From positions 43,780 through 107,779 of the forward strand of contig JAULBX010010214.1 of the NCBI GenBank assembly GCA_032358255.1: a DNA stretch of 64,000 bases, read 5' to 3'. The stretch comes from Heterotrichella gracilis (lineage: Eukaryota > Sar > Xanthophyceae > Tribonematales > Xanthonemataceae). This document shows positions 47,025 through 57,935 of the stretch, piece by piece. The notes beneath the pieces were generated by a model. It did no database searches. It saw only the letters and a list, made by a program, of their open reading frames with translations, and had not been told where the DNA came from. Positions within the stretch are counted from its first letter, which is position 1; every line of letters begins with the position of its first letter. The position numbers and the translations under genes are program-made.

Positions 47025-48760
47025 TTAAGTGATGTTAATCCCCAGCACATCTTCAGATTGCACAGGCAAGACCCTGGGATACTCAGCAAAAACAAACGCG
47101 AAGAACTCTTTCCCCTCTTCCAGTGGGCCCAACTTCCGGTCCGCCAGTTTTGACAAAACCATGTCAGGCTGGGTGTGGTCCACAAAAAAGCCGCTGTCTA
47201 TCAGGCAGCGTCCCTCTGCAAAGCAAAGTTGCTTCCCCGTCGCGTATGGGACACCACTGCACAACACATTTTTCAATACATCATTACAAATTAGAATATT
47301 ATTACAGATACGTGGGGGCTTGAGGACAACAATGATACAACATAACATTCATACCACCGCCGATGCACAGATGGTATGAGCAGTGCCAGAATAGGCCTGG
47401 TTGGTGCAAGGTATTGTACTGCGGCTGTACCACTGTCCCGCAAAAAGATACAATAAAATAATTTGTACAATTCAACCAGCTAACTGCCAGCAGTGGTGCC
47501 AGAAAATGGATGTGGTTATGTTGTGCGCAAAAACAATTAACCCGTTGGAATGAAGCTGTGACAAACGCAGTGCATCTCGCCATGCCCACTATGCTTCCAC
47601 GACCAAGATCGGGGGTGACAGTGCAATGCTGTGTAGGCAGTCCACACATGGCACTGTGTCACTCCCTGTTTGAATTTGGCATTGCTGAATTGGCATTGCT
47701 GCAGTCAGCCATGCATGTGCATGACTATGCTTTGACCCCCTGGCCCGTTACAGAGCCGCTTTAAAGTGTGTCCATATGCAGCCATACCTCTGTCGCAGCA
47801 GCTCTGCAGCGTTCTCTGCTATGGCTTTCCTGTCGTATGCCCTCTCAGCCCCACGCTCCATTGCCCGCACGGAGTACGGGTGGGAAGTCAAAAGCCCCGC
47901 TGCAAAATATCGGTCCGTTGCGCAAGCCAATCTGCAGAGCGCCGTGGCAATGCCACGATTTTGGTGCTCAGAGTAAACCACCAGGTGCGTGACCCATGAC
48001 ACCATGCCCTGTGAAGTGAACAGGAAACGTTACTGAAAATGGAGAGGCTGGGGAGGGATGAAGGGGAGGGGTAGGAGTGTACTAGGGGATGTGTGTTAAG
48101 TTATCAAGATAACGGTGCCTACAGACAGTCCAGGTACAACAGTCCAGTGCAGCTGGGCAGGGCCAAGAAATTTGAACGCATGGCATAGCATAGCCTCAAC
48201 AAACTTGAAGTCAACCAGTCAAATTGTTTGGGTATCTAGAGGGGCAACAGGTGACAGTTCAAACAGGTACACCTTGGCAAGCCTCAGGCACTGCACTGCA
48301 CTGTGTCACTGTGTGGGTGAGAAGTCAGGGTTTGAAGTACGAGGTTGAAGTGAGGGTTTAGGGTTGGCATAAGGTGGCACCTGCACAGTATGGTGAGCTG
48401 CAGGCACTGCCTGTCCTTGTGAGGCATGGCAAGGCAGGATTCACAGCTTGTGTTTCTAGGGAGCACAGAGCAGGGGTTTGTCACCTGTCCTTCAGGGGTA
48501 TTGACGGTGAACCTGCGCACGCAGGCGTGGCCCACCACTGCATCACCCTGTGCGGCCGTGAGCAGCAGGCACTGGTCGTCAAACAAAAAACCACTCCTCA
48601 GACGTTTGGCTGAGAACGACACTGGCTTTCCCGGCTGCAAGGGCGGGGTTGCACCTTGCGCCCAGACGCCATAGTGGGCGCTGAACAGGGCAGCATACTG
48701 TTGAAGTTCGAGGTCAGTGACATCGGAAGCTGGGATCGTCCTGTAAGTCAACCCGTCCAT
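47025..48760 (-). CDS. GNAT-like N-acetyltransferase
   Basis: Exons 48760-48485, 48008-47788 and 47256-47025; 729 nt, 242 residues. The GNAT core is visible: strands with ALFSAHYGVW and AVVGHACVRRFTV, then WVTHLVVYSEHQNRGIATAL, which contains strand beta-4 and the acetyl-CoA pyrophosphate loop (Q-N-R-G-I-A, usual Q/RxxGxG/A). This is followed by CRLACATDRYFAAGLLTSHP and a C-terminal part (GRCLIDSGFFVDHTQPD) that may bind substrate. The ATG at 48758-48760 gives MDGLTYRTIPASDV, a typical GNAT first strand, with no targeting signal. The substrate is unknown. A moderate-confidence family call resting mainly on the loop motif and order of elements. Confidence 0.7.
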
Positions 48761-49531
48761 GGTGAGAATACTACAGGAACCGGAACTGCAAGTTCCAACT
48801 CCTAGTCAATAAGGTGTCCTTGAGATTCTGCTTCCGAAAGGAACGGTTTACTTGCTGTGAGTTGCGGCCAGGTTAACTAAACCAACAACCCAAAGTGCCC
48901 AGCAAACCACAGCCTACAACACTCATACTGTGTCATGGCGTGAGGAATAGGCTATCGTATAAAAGAGTTGGGCTATATCACCCAAGTAAAAGGAACGGAG
49001 GAGAGCTCGGAAACAGCGGGTACCTGAGTCAACTCAATTCACCTGCAATGCATGCATTCTGCACTTGTATCAACACTAGTGGCACCAGCTCACAACCACC
49101 TTCGTGACAAAGGGTACGGTAAAACAAAAGCTTACGTCAATTCGACATTTGAAGCCAGAAGCTTACGTCAATTCGACATTTGAAGCCAGAGCTTGCCACT
49201 GGAGTGGTACAAACCTTATTCCAAGCTTAAAGCTATATAGCGGACTCAGAAGCCTGCCAGCCAAATGGTTGCAAACGCCCATGTGGCAAAGCGGGAGGCT
49301 TGCTGCTTCTACTTTGCCTACAAGAAAAGGTCTACAGTCCTGTCGTGGACCGCTCTTTGACCCCGGGAGGGTAGCACAGGGACACTTTGCCCAATATTGC
49401 ACATGCATGCATGCATCCCAAATGTGCGTCTGCCAAGGCCCAGCAGCATATCCCAGGCGTCTGAAACCGAGGCTGGTTTTTTCCTACGCGTGGATTGATC
49501 CGTGATAAAAAATCTTGTAGTTCTAAACGCA
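48761..49531. promoter_or_regulatory. Divergent promoter region with 31-bp tandem duplication
   Basis: Lies between the acetyltransferase (-) and oxidase (+) starts. AGCTTACGTCAATTCGACAT and the next ~11 bases occur twice in tandem at about 49129-49190. TACGTCA resembles an ACGT-core element, so the duplication may double a binding site (inference). Confidence 0.55.
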
Positions 49532-52500
49532 ATGGCAAAGTTCCACACCATTGTTGTGGGACTTGGAGCCATGGGCAGTGCAGCGCTGTTCCACCTCGCC
49601 AAACGGGGCCTGACGGTGAGCACACGGTCAAGGGGGCCGGGACGTCTGGTATTGAATTTCTAAGGTTCCACGTCAAGCTGCGTGTGTTGCATGCATATGT
49701 CATGTGTGTGTTGTAATGGGTGTCAGTACAAACACGGGGGAAAACATAGCAGCCACCCCCTCCCGTGCTGTGGAGCTGTACAGTGCAATCCTATGCAGAC
49801 TGCACGGCCAACTGAGTTAAATGAGGCACGCTGAATGACTTCCGCTTGGCCCCCGTCTCCCCTCCCCTCCCCCCCACAAGCAGCCCCACATGTCCCACAC
49901 CCCACCTCACAACCCTCCCAGGTTCTGGGCCTGGAGGCGCAGCCCGTCACCCCCCATGCCCACGGCTCCTCCCACGGTCTGTCACGCATCATCCGCCTGG
50001 CCTACTTGGAGGGGGCAGGCTATGTGCCCCTGCTGCGCTCTGCCTATGCACTGTGGAGGGAGCTGGAGGAGCGATCGGGCCAGGTGGGTGGTGGCGGCCG
50101 GTAGGGAGTCGGGTCAGGTCAATGGCAGTGGTGGGCGGTGGGAGACGGGGAGTTGTGTAGAGAGCCAGAGGAGTAATATGGCTAGGTGGGCGGGTGGGGG
50201 GCGGTGGATGGCCATGCCCTGCCTGGCATTCAGTTGGCCCACTGAGGGGCACGATTGTGGTAACACCACCCCAACATCCACTGTGCACATGCAACCCATG
50301 TGGCTGCTCCTACCCCCCTCCCCTATTCAACCAACCTCCGACAATCTCCTCCACCCTAAGCTCGCGATCTCACCCACCACCACCCTCTGCCCACCACATC
50401 TCAATCCCCACCAACCTCCACCGCCTGTTGCCATCCCACAACCCCACCCATGGCCCAGCGCATCAACACCCATTACACCCACCACCGGTGGACAATCATC
50501 GGGTCCATTCATACCATACCACCACACTGCGCACCCCCACACCAACACCCACCACACCCCGCGTAGAGCCTGCTGCACATCACCGGCAACCTAGACATTT
50601 CCCCTGCTGCGGGGCCCTCAGCCAAGCCGGTGTTTGAAGGCAGCCTGGCAGCAGTGAAGGAACATGGCCTGAGCCACCAGGTGCTGACTGGGGAAGAAGT
50701 GAATGCGCGCTTCCCAGGGTACAGCCTGCCATCCGATTACAGGGTGAGTTGATAGAAAGGCGGCGATTCATGGGACGGGGATTGGTGTTTGCATCGGCGG
50801 GAGGATGGCGGTTGTAGTGGATGGGGATCCTGTGGATTGGGACAGCCTGGCGGTGGTGAGGGCACATGACCTGACCCACCAGGTGCCGGCTTGAGACGAC
50901 GTGCATGCGGGTTTCCAGGGGTACAGCCTGCCACGCGATTACAGGGTGGGTGCCACTTGGTGGTATGATAGGGGCTGGACCTTCTAGGTGTTCATTCCAC
51001 AGCTGCGTTGCCAGGCTGTGTGATCAGCGCACCATCTTTGCCCTTGAGACCTGCATTCCATCACACAAATCTACAAGGTAATACTGTTCACCCGTGCGAC
51101 ATTAACTCATAAAATGCTGTAATTTTGAACATTTTTATTTCATTCCAGGCTGTGTTCCAAGACCAGGGCGGCATCTTGGCACCCGAGCGCTGCATAGCCG
51201 CTCACATTGGGGCCGCAAGGGAGGAGGGCGCGCAGGTGCATAAGGGGGAGGCGGTGGTGCGGTGGCGGGTGCTGAATTCAGGGGATGTGGAAGTGATCAC
51301 TGACAAGGGGAGGTATCTTGCCGACAGGCTGATACTCACCACTGGGGCATGGGTGGCTGATTTGCTACCAGGTCTGAAGGTGAGGGGCAAGCAGCATACA
51401 ACCTATGAGTGCTGTACACACGTGAGCCGCAACCAAGTCCTAGTGCCCACAAACGTGCATTACGCCTGCTCGCTGCAGGAAAATCCATGCTCCATGTGCC
51501 CCCAACCCTGTAAACATACCATGTTTATTCTATCCGCAGAAACATGCAATTGCTTTCACAGCAAACAAGAGCACTTGCTGGCACAGAAAATGCACTTTAA
51601 CCATATATCACTGCAACAAAATTCAGTTGCCTTTTCCCATTCTAACAGTGGGTATTATCCATTATGTTAAACATCCAAATTATTCATATGGAATTAATTG
51701 GATCTATAAAGCCTGCCACTTGCTGCCTGCTGCAGAGCGTTTCCACTGTGGAGCGCCAGGTGGTTGGCTGGTTTGAAACCTCGGCACCTCACAGCTTCAC
51801 CCCCGACAACTGCCCAGTCAGCATCCTGGAGGACGAGACAGGGTTCTACTACACATTCCCCGCCTTTGACCACACGGGGTTCAAGATTGGAAAGTACAAC
51901 CATCTAAAGGAGGTGGTGGAGCACCCCGATGGTCTCGCCAGGGGGGTGACGGGGGAGGATGAAGAGGTGAGTGGGAACGAAACATGAGGTATTCCAGGGA
52001 GACTCGAATAGGACTATTCTAGTCTACCTGGTTTACTTTTGTGCTAGTTTTGGAAGCAAAGAAAAGTTGAGGGTCTGCTCCTGCCTGTGCTGGCATTGTA
52101 TGTCTGTTTAGGGCTTTGGGTGTGTGCCTGCCTGTGCAGGTCCTGGGTGTTTGTACAGGGTTTCAGTTGCGCCCTCTTGTGCAGACCTTGCATGTGTGTT
52201 TCAGGTTTTAGGATTTGTGCCCTCCTCTGCAGGCCCTGCGTGTGGCTGTGCAACCTTACTTCCCACAGCGAATGCCGCTTCATAGACGCTGCGATTATGG
52301 TCCAGAGAGTAGGGTTTGCAATATAGGGTTAAGGGTTTGTGCACTCCCATGCAGGCCCTGCGCGTGGCTGTGCGGCGCTACTTCCCTGCAGCCAATGGCC
52401 GCCTCCTGGATGCCGCTGTGTGCATGTTCACCAACACCCGGGATGAGGCCTTCATCCTGGACCTGCACCCACGACACCCGCAGGTGGGCCAGTAAGCCTT

Positions 52501-52872
52501 CATACTACAGAAACGTAAATTACTTTCATTTTCAATTTTAAAATCGACTCAATCGCATTTGTTAATTATTTTATGTGCTAATTTGTTCACTTATGGTGTG
52601 CAAGTTGTGGTGTGCAGCGCGCGCTCTGGCATTGGCTTCAAGGTTCCTGATTTTACGTATCAGTTTATTCTTTTTGTTTATTTTAATAGTAAAATCTTGT
52701 TACGCAGGTGGTGGTGTGCAGCGCGTGCTCCGGCCACGGCTTCAAGTTCAGCAGCGTGATTGGGCAGGTGCTCGCTGACCTGGCGCAAAAGGGGGACACG
52801 ACACACGACGTACGCATGCACAGGCTGAGGCGGGACAGGCCGGGGTTTGCACAGGCAATGGATGCGCTGTAG
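49532..52872 (+). CDS. Sarcosine oxidase / N-methyl amino acid oxidase-like flavoenzyme
   Basis: FAD enzyme of the MSOX/PIPOX/SolA group, which oxidises N-methyl amino acids or pipecolate and releases H2O2. Exons: 49532-49615, 49922-50083, 50567-50743, 51149-51379, 51736-51966, 52355-52483 and 52708-52872 (TAG); 1179 nt, 392 residues, matching the usual ~390. Motifs: N-terminal Rossmann HTIVVGLGAMGSAALFHLAK, the family signature SSHGLSRIIRLAY, GGILAPERCIAAHIGAA, ILTTGAWVADLLPGL, and CMFTNTRDEAFILDLHP, whose Cys matches the covalent flavin site of monomeric sarcosine oxidase. The C-terminus has ACSGHGFKFSSVIGQVLADL. No SKL-type peroxisome signal is present (it ends in MDAL), unlike animal PIPOX. 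The substrate is not predictable. Several of its exons have echo copies, including one beyond the stop. High confidence in family. Confidence 0.93.
50843..50950 (+). repeat. Exon echo of oxidase exon 50567-50743, with donor
   Basis: GACAGCCTGGCGGTGGTGAG through GATTACAGGGTGGGTG repeats the last ~108 bases of the exon plus donor. The copy keeps GGTACAGCCTGCCA but has gained a stop in frame (TGA in GGCTTGAGACG), so it is a decayed copy about 207 bases downstream. Confidence 0.8.
52093..52320 (+). repeat. Serial echoes of the start of oxidase exon 52355
   Basis: Segments of the form TGTGCAGGYCCTGNGTGTG recur about every 65-110 bases (near 52132, 52182 and 52227). The last keeps the most: CAGGCCCTGCGTGTGGCTGT then a TACTTCCC block, against CAGGCCCTGCGCGTGGCTGT in the exon. 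Each copy includes an acceptor-like CAG. Confidence 0.7.
52600..52650 (+). repeat. Exon echo before oxidase exon 52708
   Basis: TGGTGTGCAGCGCGCGCTCT through GGCTTCAAG repeats the first ~45 bases of the last exon (GTGGTGTGCAGCGCGTGCTC), about 105 bases upstream. Confidence 0.8.
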
Positions 52873-54481
52873 CACCAAGTGCGCAGACCATACGGGGGCT
52901 TGTCAGATGTATACCAAATGCCACATGTGGGCTTGTCAGATGGGTATCCACGACAATATTTCAATAAGTGACTATGCCTCACTGCTATTGCTGTTTTCTA
53001 CATAAAGTGCGTTCATTTTCTTTGCTTAGCGTTTCAGCTTAAAAGCACTAGCCCATTAGCTGGTGTCTCAGTTTGGCAGGCGCTCACGCATAAGGGCGGA
53101 TACTGCCACGTGACATACATGTGCGCAGGGTGCGGCGGGACAGACTCGGGTTTGCCCAGGCACTGGATGCGCTGTAGTCGCAAGGTAGGCCTCAGAAACC
53201 ATTTATGTAGCCGGGTTGAACAACAAATGTATATTGTAGCTGGTTTGTCAGCAGTGGGCGTTCCCTTTCTTCTTTTCTTTGTTCTCATTCTGGATTATTT
53301 TTCCTTGGTATCCCTACCAATGTGCCTAATTTCATCCCGTTTTGAGAACCACCCTTTTGCCCAGGGTGTCACAAGGTTGTGTGTTGTCCACCATCCTGTA
53401 TGACTTCCCTTTTCAAAGTGGGAATACTGAAAAAGCAAGTTGTTTCTACTGTACTGTGTAACACGCATGGTGGAATGCACCTGATGCACTAGCGATAGAA
53501 AAGGCAGTCCGTGTTGCTGGCCGCAAAAAGCAGCAAAAGCAAAACGGAGACACAGACTGTATTTTGGGCCATAGTGGGTGAAAGGATGATGCTGCACATC
53601 ATGGCCATGGCAAAGCCATCCCCGCCCATGTAGGGTTTAGGGTCTAGGGTTACTTGCCACACATTTGGTGTATCATTGTGAAAAAAAGGTCCGAAAGGGT
53701 GTACACATACCTCCAGGTTGGTTGGCAGAGCTTGTCAGGAGCCTGTTTCGTATCACTTGCTTCAGCACAAAAACGCTATCTTCTTGAAACTGGCGTATAG
53801 CAAGAAGGCTTTGCTGCTCAAGGTTCAAGGAGTGGTACAACACACTGCGCGCGATCTCAGGTAAAATAAAACGGACAGAACGATCGACAAAAGCTTCATC
53901 GTTGTCTTTGTACCTGATGCGGCAGTTATTTGAAGAGCAACCTCCGCCTTTCGGAACCCATTATGCATGCATGCATCTGTTGGTTGGCATCTACAAACTT
54001 CACCCAGTTAATCAACAGCCACAAATCACGTTAGTGATCAGATTTCAAACGTGTTTTCTTGTTAAACGCCGACAAACGGTGACCAGATGTGCCTGGTCTA
54101 GGCCTTCACCAGCTGACAGCTGTACGATGCACCGTCGCATGTTTCTCAAAAGCCTTGTGGTGGGCTGCATAACCCGTGCTTTAGTATGACAGAACGATCC
54201 GTCGGTGAGTAATTCCTGCCCAAGACTGATATTGACACCTTACAACTTCCGTAAACATGTGCATGCATGCGGCAAGCCACACTATATACAAAGCTGCACT
54301 GCACCCAGACACACCTAAGCATGGACTCCACAACCAGATAGATACAAGTGCGTGTGCCCACCTGAGGAACACACGAGACTACAAGAGCATTGACTACTTT
54401 CTCACCGGTTTAGCAACTGTAGCATGTCTAATACAAGGCCTGTGGTATTGCAACCTTGAGTGCAGGCCTCCTTCCCACACC
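52873..54481. other. Intergenic with a tail echo of the oxidase gene
   Basis: At about 53126-53185, GGGACAGACTCGGGTTTGCC followed by CAGGCACTGGATGCGCTGTAG repeats the end of the last oxidase exon, including its stop. The remainder to the SIMPL gene shows only a TTTAGGG trace near 53630-53650 and a CATGCATGCATC run near 53964. Confidence 0.6.
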
Positions 54482-56673
54482 ATGGCCAGTGCAAGCAAGC
54501 AAGGGGAGCTGACTGTGAAGGGGGCGGGGGTGGTGAAGGTGGACTGCGACGTAGCACAGGTACCAACCTCAACACCTAGCTGCCTCAACACCTGGTGCAC
54601 CTAGTCGTGCTGGCCTCTGGGCTGTGCTTAAGCACCTAGGCTGTAGCAACCTGGCACGTTTGCTTTGTGACCAGCCCATGATCCGGCACACACCAGCCTT
54701 CCACGTGTCTGCACAGCAACGCTCATGCCCACCCATCCCTCACCCCCCCCACTCACAATTGGGTGAAAAGCACGTACAATTTTACGCACGTTTGAACTAA
54801 ACCTCCCCGCCCTACCCTTCGCCCCCTGTGTTTCCAGATAAGCGCCGCCATCTCAGTGACCCGCACCTCGGTGTCTACCGCCGCAGCTGTAGCAGCAGAG
54901 GCTTCGGCAGCGGTGTTTGGGACCCTGCGCAGCGTGAGTACACCGCATACATCGCCGGGCTCCTTGCTGGGGTTTTAGGGTTTGGAATTGGGGTTAGGAC
55001 CGCGTTGTGACAACCAGTGGCTAAATCATACTCTGACCTAAATCATACTCTGCAGCTGGGTAGCCTGGATGACAAGCACCTGACCACCTCCTGCGTCTGC
55101 ATCATGACATCACCACAGGAGCTGAACCGAATTAGGGTTTAAGATTCATTTTCAGTCCCAATCCAAACCCTTGAGCCTGCAGCTGAATTTCCAGGACCTT
55201 GCACAACTCCCAAACCCTACATGATCAACCATAAACCCTAATCCCTACACTATCCACCTTGCAGCTGGATGGATTGGACGAAAAAGACCTCACCACCTCC
55301 AGCATCTCCATCATGCCATCGCACAGGATCCTGCTTTTAGGGTTTGAGGTTTAAGGTATAGGGTCAGTTATCACTCCAAACCCTTGACCTGGAATACGAG
55401 GACGTCTACACAAGATCAAAAGCCTACATGATCAACCCTAAACCCTGATCCTAAAACCTAAATCATGAACCCTAAACCCTAAACCTCCACCTTGCAGCTG
55501 GATGGGTTGGACGAAAAGGACCTCACCACCTCCAGCATCTCCATCATGCCATCGCACAAGTATGACCAAACCACCGGCAAGTCAAGCGTGGATGGCTACA
55601 CTGTGAGCAACCAGCTGAGTGCGGTGGTGCGGGAGGCAAGCAGCAAGAAGGTTGGCGAGGTGATAGACGCGCTTATTGAGGCGGGGCAGGACCACCTACA
55701 GATTCACAACGTACAGGTAAGGCGCAAAACAGGGGAGGGAGGTCATGCAGTGCGAATGTAGGGTTTAGGGTTTAGGGTACACTGTGAGTAACCAGCTGCG
55801 TGCGGTGGTGCGGGATGCAAGCAGCAAGAAGGTGGGCGAGGTGTGTGCGGTGAAGCGCAAGGGGTTTTCTCAGTGCAGCCCTAGTCCCTGAACTCTCCAC
55901 CCAGCACGCACCTGTCACTGACCCCAGCATCCCCTCGTTGCTGATGTTGGCCAGCACAAAACCCTACACCCTAACCCCGCACTGTGCGCCGCAGTTTGAG
56001 GTTGCCCCCGAGGTGTATGCAGAGAAGCGCAAGGAGGCGCAGGTGCTGGCGGTGGCCAGCGCAAGAGAGTCGGCAGATCTGTATGCACAGGTGGGAAAGG
56101 TGGTAAGGGTGTGTTCAAGAGTTTCAGGGTCTACGGTTAGGGAGTCAGCAGATCTGTTTGCACATGTGGAAAAGGTGGTAGGGGTGTGTTTTAGGGTTTT
56201 AGGGTGGTGACTGGAGCACGTAGAGAGTTGGCAGACCTGTACATGAAGGGAATCCAACTTACTACTGAGACTGTTCGTCTATTCAACTTGTACTGGTGTC
56301 CCACTGGATTTTCAGCAAGGGAAACAACCACAGCGCATATTAATCATGCATCTGGGTAGGAGTCTGAGTACTCCTAGTATTTATGATGCATATATAATGG
56401 GGTCCTTTTCACCCCGTCAAGTCCCGGGGAATAACCCTTGCAGATGTCTCAATCCGTTATTTCCAATCCCCGCAGGCGCTTGGGGTAACCATTGGGGATG
56501 TGCTGGAGCTGCGGGAGGCAGACATTGGAGGCACCCCCCAGCCGGAGATGCGCATGATGAAGTTCGGAGGTCCCCAGGCCGCAGCCTCGCACATGCCCAT
56601 GCCTGTGTCCATGGGGGCTTCGGATGTGTCTACTGCAGTGGTGGTCACCTATGCGCTCAAGAACCCAGTCTAG
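54482..56673 (+). CDS. SIMPL-domain (DUF541) protein
   Basis: Exons 54482-54559, 54838-54933, 55498-55716, 55995-56090 and 56476-56673 (TAG); 687 nt, 228 residues. The pattern follows the SIMPL/YggE family: start ELTVKGAGVVKVDCDVAQIS (usual 'GxGxVxxxPDxA'), an Ala-rich helix, LDEKDLTTSSISIMPSHKYD (usual 'GIxxxDIxTxxxxvxPxYxY'), GYTVSNQLSAVVREASS, VGEVIDALIEAGQDHLQIHN, ARESADLYAQALGVTIGDVL and VSTAVVVTYAL at the end. In bacteria SIMPL proteins are secreted or periplasmic and linked to oxidative stress; the human relative SIMPL/IRAK1BP1 is in NF-kB signalling. No signal peptide is seen, so the algal protein is probably cytosolic. The molecular function is unknown. Exon 55498-55716 has several extra partial copies. 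Confidence 0.88.
55056..55330 (+). repeat. Two upstream echoes of SIMPL exon 55498
   Basis: About 65 bases of exon start plus acceptor (GCAGCTGGGTAGCCTGGATG at 55053; GCAGCTGGATGGATTGGACG at 55262) precede the real exon (GCAGCTGGATGGGTTGGACG). The second copy is nearly identical over CCTCACCACCTCCAGCATCT. The spacers are rich in CCCTAAA/TTTAGGG (55130-55145, 55225-55240, 55440-55490). Confidence 0.85.
55756..55862 (+). repeat. Downstream echo of the same SIMPL exon
   Basis: After GTAGGGTTTAGGGTTTAGGG, the middle of the exon (TACACTGTGAGTAACCAGCT to GTGGGCGAGGTG) is repeated with few changes relative to about 55597-55662. Two short echoes of the next exon follow near 56130-56165 (GAGTCAGCAGATCTGT) and 56220-56245. 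Confidence 0.8.
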
Positions 56674-57935
56674 AGGGCTGCATGCAGCTTGGGGAGGGGT
56701 GGGATCAGGCATCATTGGGTTGGTGCCACGGATGGAGCCTATGCGCTGGCGTTAATATGCGCTTGGTGATGTCCCATGGGGGCTGCCGGTGTGTCCACTG
56801 CAGTGATGGTCACATATATGCGCTGCTGAATCTGGGACATACCAAAGTACATACAGCTTTGGGAGCATGGTGGTGCTCAGCCGGTGGGACTGCTAGTACC
56901 GTACTGTTTGGATCAATCCAAGTTATGTCATTACATTTATATATCAAAATCTTGCTTATTTTGCCAAAATTTGAGAAGCTCACCATGCCTGTCAGAGGCT
57001 AGCTTGTGAGACCTGTTCACTCACTCTGGGATCTTAACCTTAGTTGACTCATGCATGGTCGTGGACCTAATTTAATGTTTCACTCGCTGTAACATTTACC
57101 ACAAGGTACACTATCTACATAAAATTGTATGCCGCATGCGCCATACCAGGTCCTGTCATGTATGGCGCCATGTCCTGCACAGGACAGCTTCAAGTTTCTG
57201 CACTCGCTGACCTTAAAATGTGAAGGAATGCACCTCGGAAACACTAACCCAATGTTCTGAGAACCCCATCACAGGGGTTCCTGACCTGAGGCCAAATCCA
57301 GAGAAAATTGCTCATGAGCGACTTCACTAGGATAGTGAGTGATTGCTGTGAGTACATGCGCATGAGAATGTTCCTGTGGGAGACACCACTATACCAGGGA
57401 AAACCAATGATAAGGTGCAAAATCAGCCATATGCAGCTAACCAAAGAAAGAAAGAAACAAAACACGGCAGCACACCACAACCAGCAAGGTTGAAAAACAC
57501 AGACAAGCCGGGCAGCAACCAGCAGCTAATTAACCATCATGATGGTATGCTGTCAGAATAGGCGTACTACAAAAGTCATAGAAGAGCTGCGTACTACCCG
57601 GAAGTACTGCCACAGTCGCAACTTCAGAGCACCCTACTTCCCAGCTATGATCTGTTGGCGGCTGGCCAGCCACCCCCTTGCTGCGCCACTGCCTGAGCCT
57701 ACACAAGGCTGTTGCCATCACAACATGCAACGCTGCTCCGCCCCCTGTGCCGTGTGCACCATTGGTGCATCCCAATTTCTACTCCCGAACAGGTTCTGCA
57801 CCACACTTGTCCACCCAGCGCGCCTCCGCTGCCCGTACCATGTGGCGCATGAACGTCCACCCACCCACACCCACCCTGTTGCCGCCCCAGATGTTGGCGG
57901 CACTGCGACCAGCTGCCCGCCACTGCACCCGCAGG
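56674..57935. other. Intergenic with a tail echo of the SIMPL gene
   Basis: Around 56768-56830, TCCCATGGGGGCTGCCGGTG through ATATGCGCTGCTGAA repeats the SIMPL 3' end (TCCATGGGGGCTTCGGATG at about 56608) with added bases. GTCCTGCACAGGAC near 57172 is a small palindrome. No gene was seen up to the kinase-like 3' end. Confidence 0.6.

Noticed and set aside
55430-55495. Chromosome end or internal telomere
   Set aside because: TTTAGGG/CCCTAAA units are short, degenerate, in both orientations and flanked by unique coding sequence on both sides.
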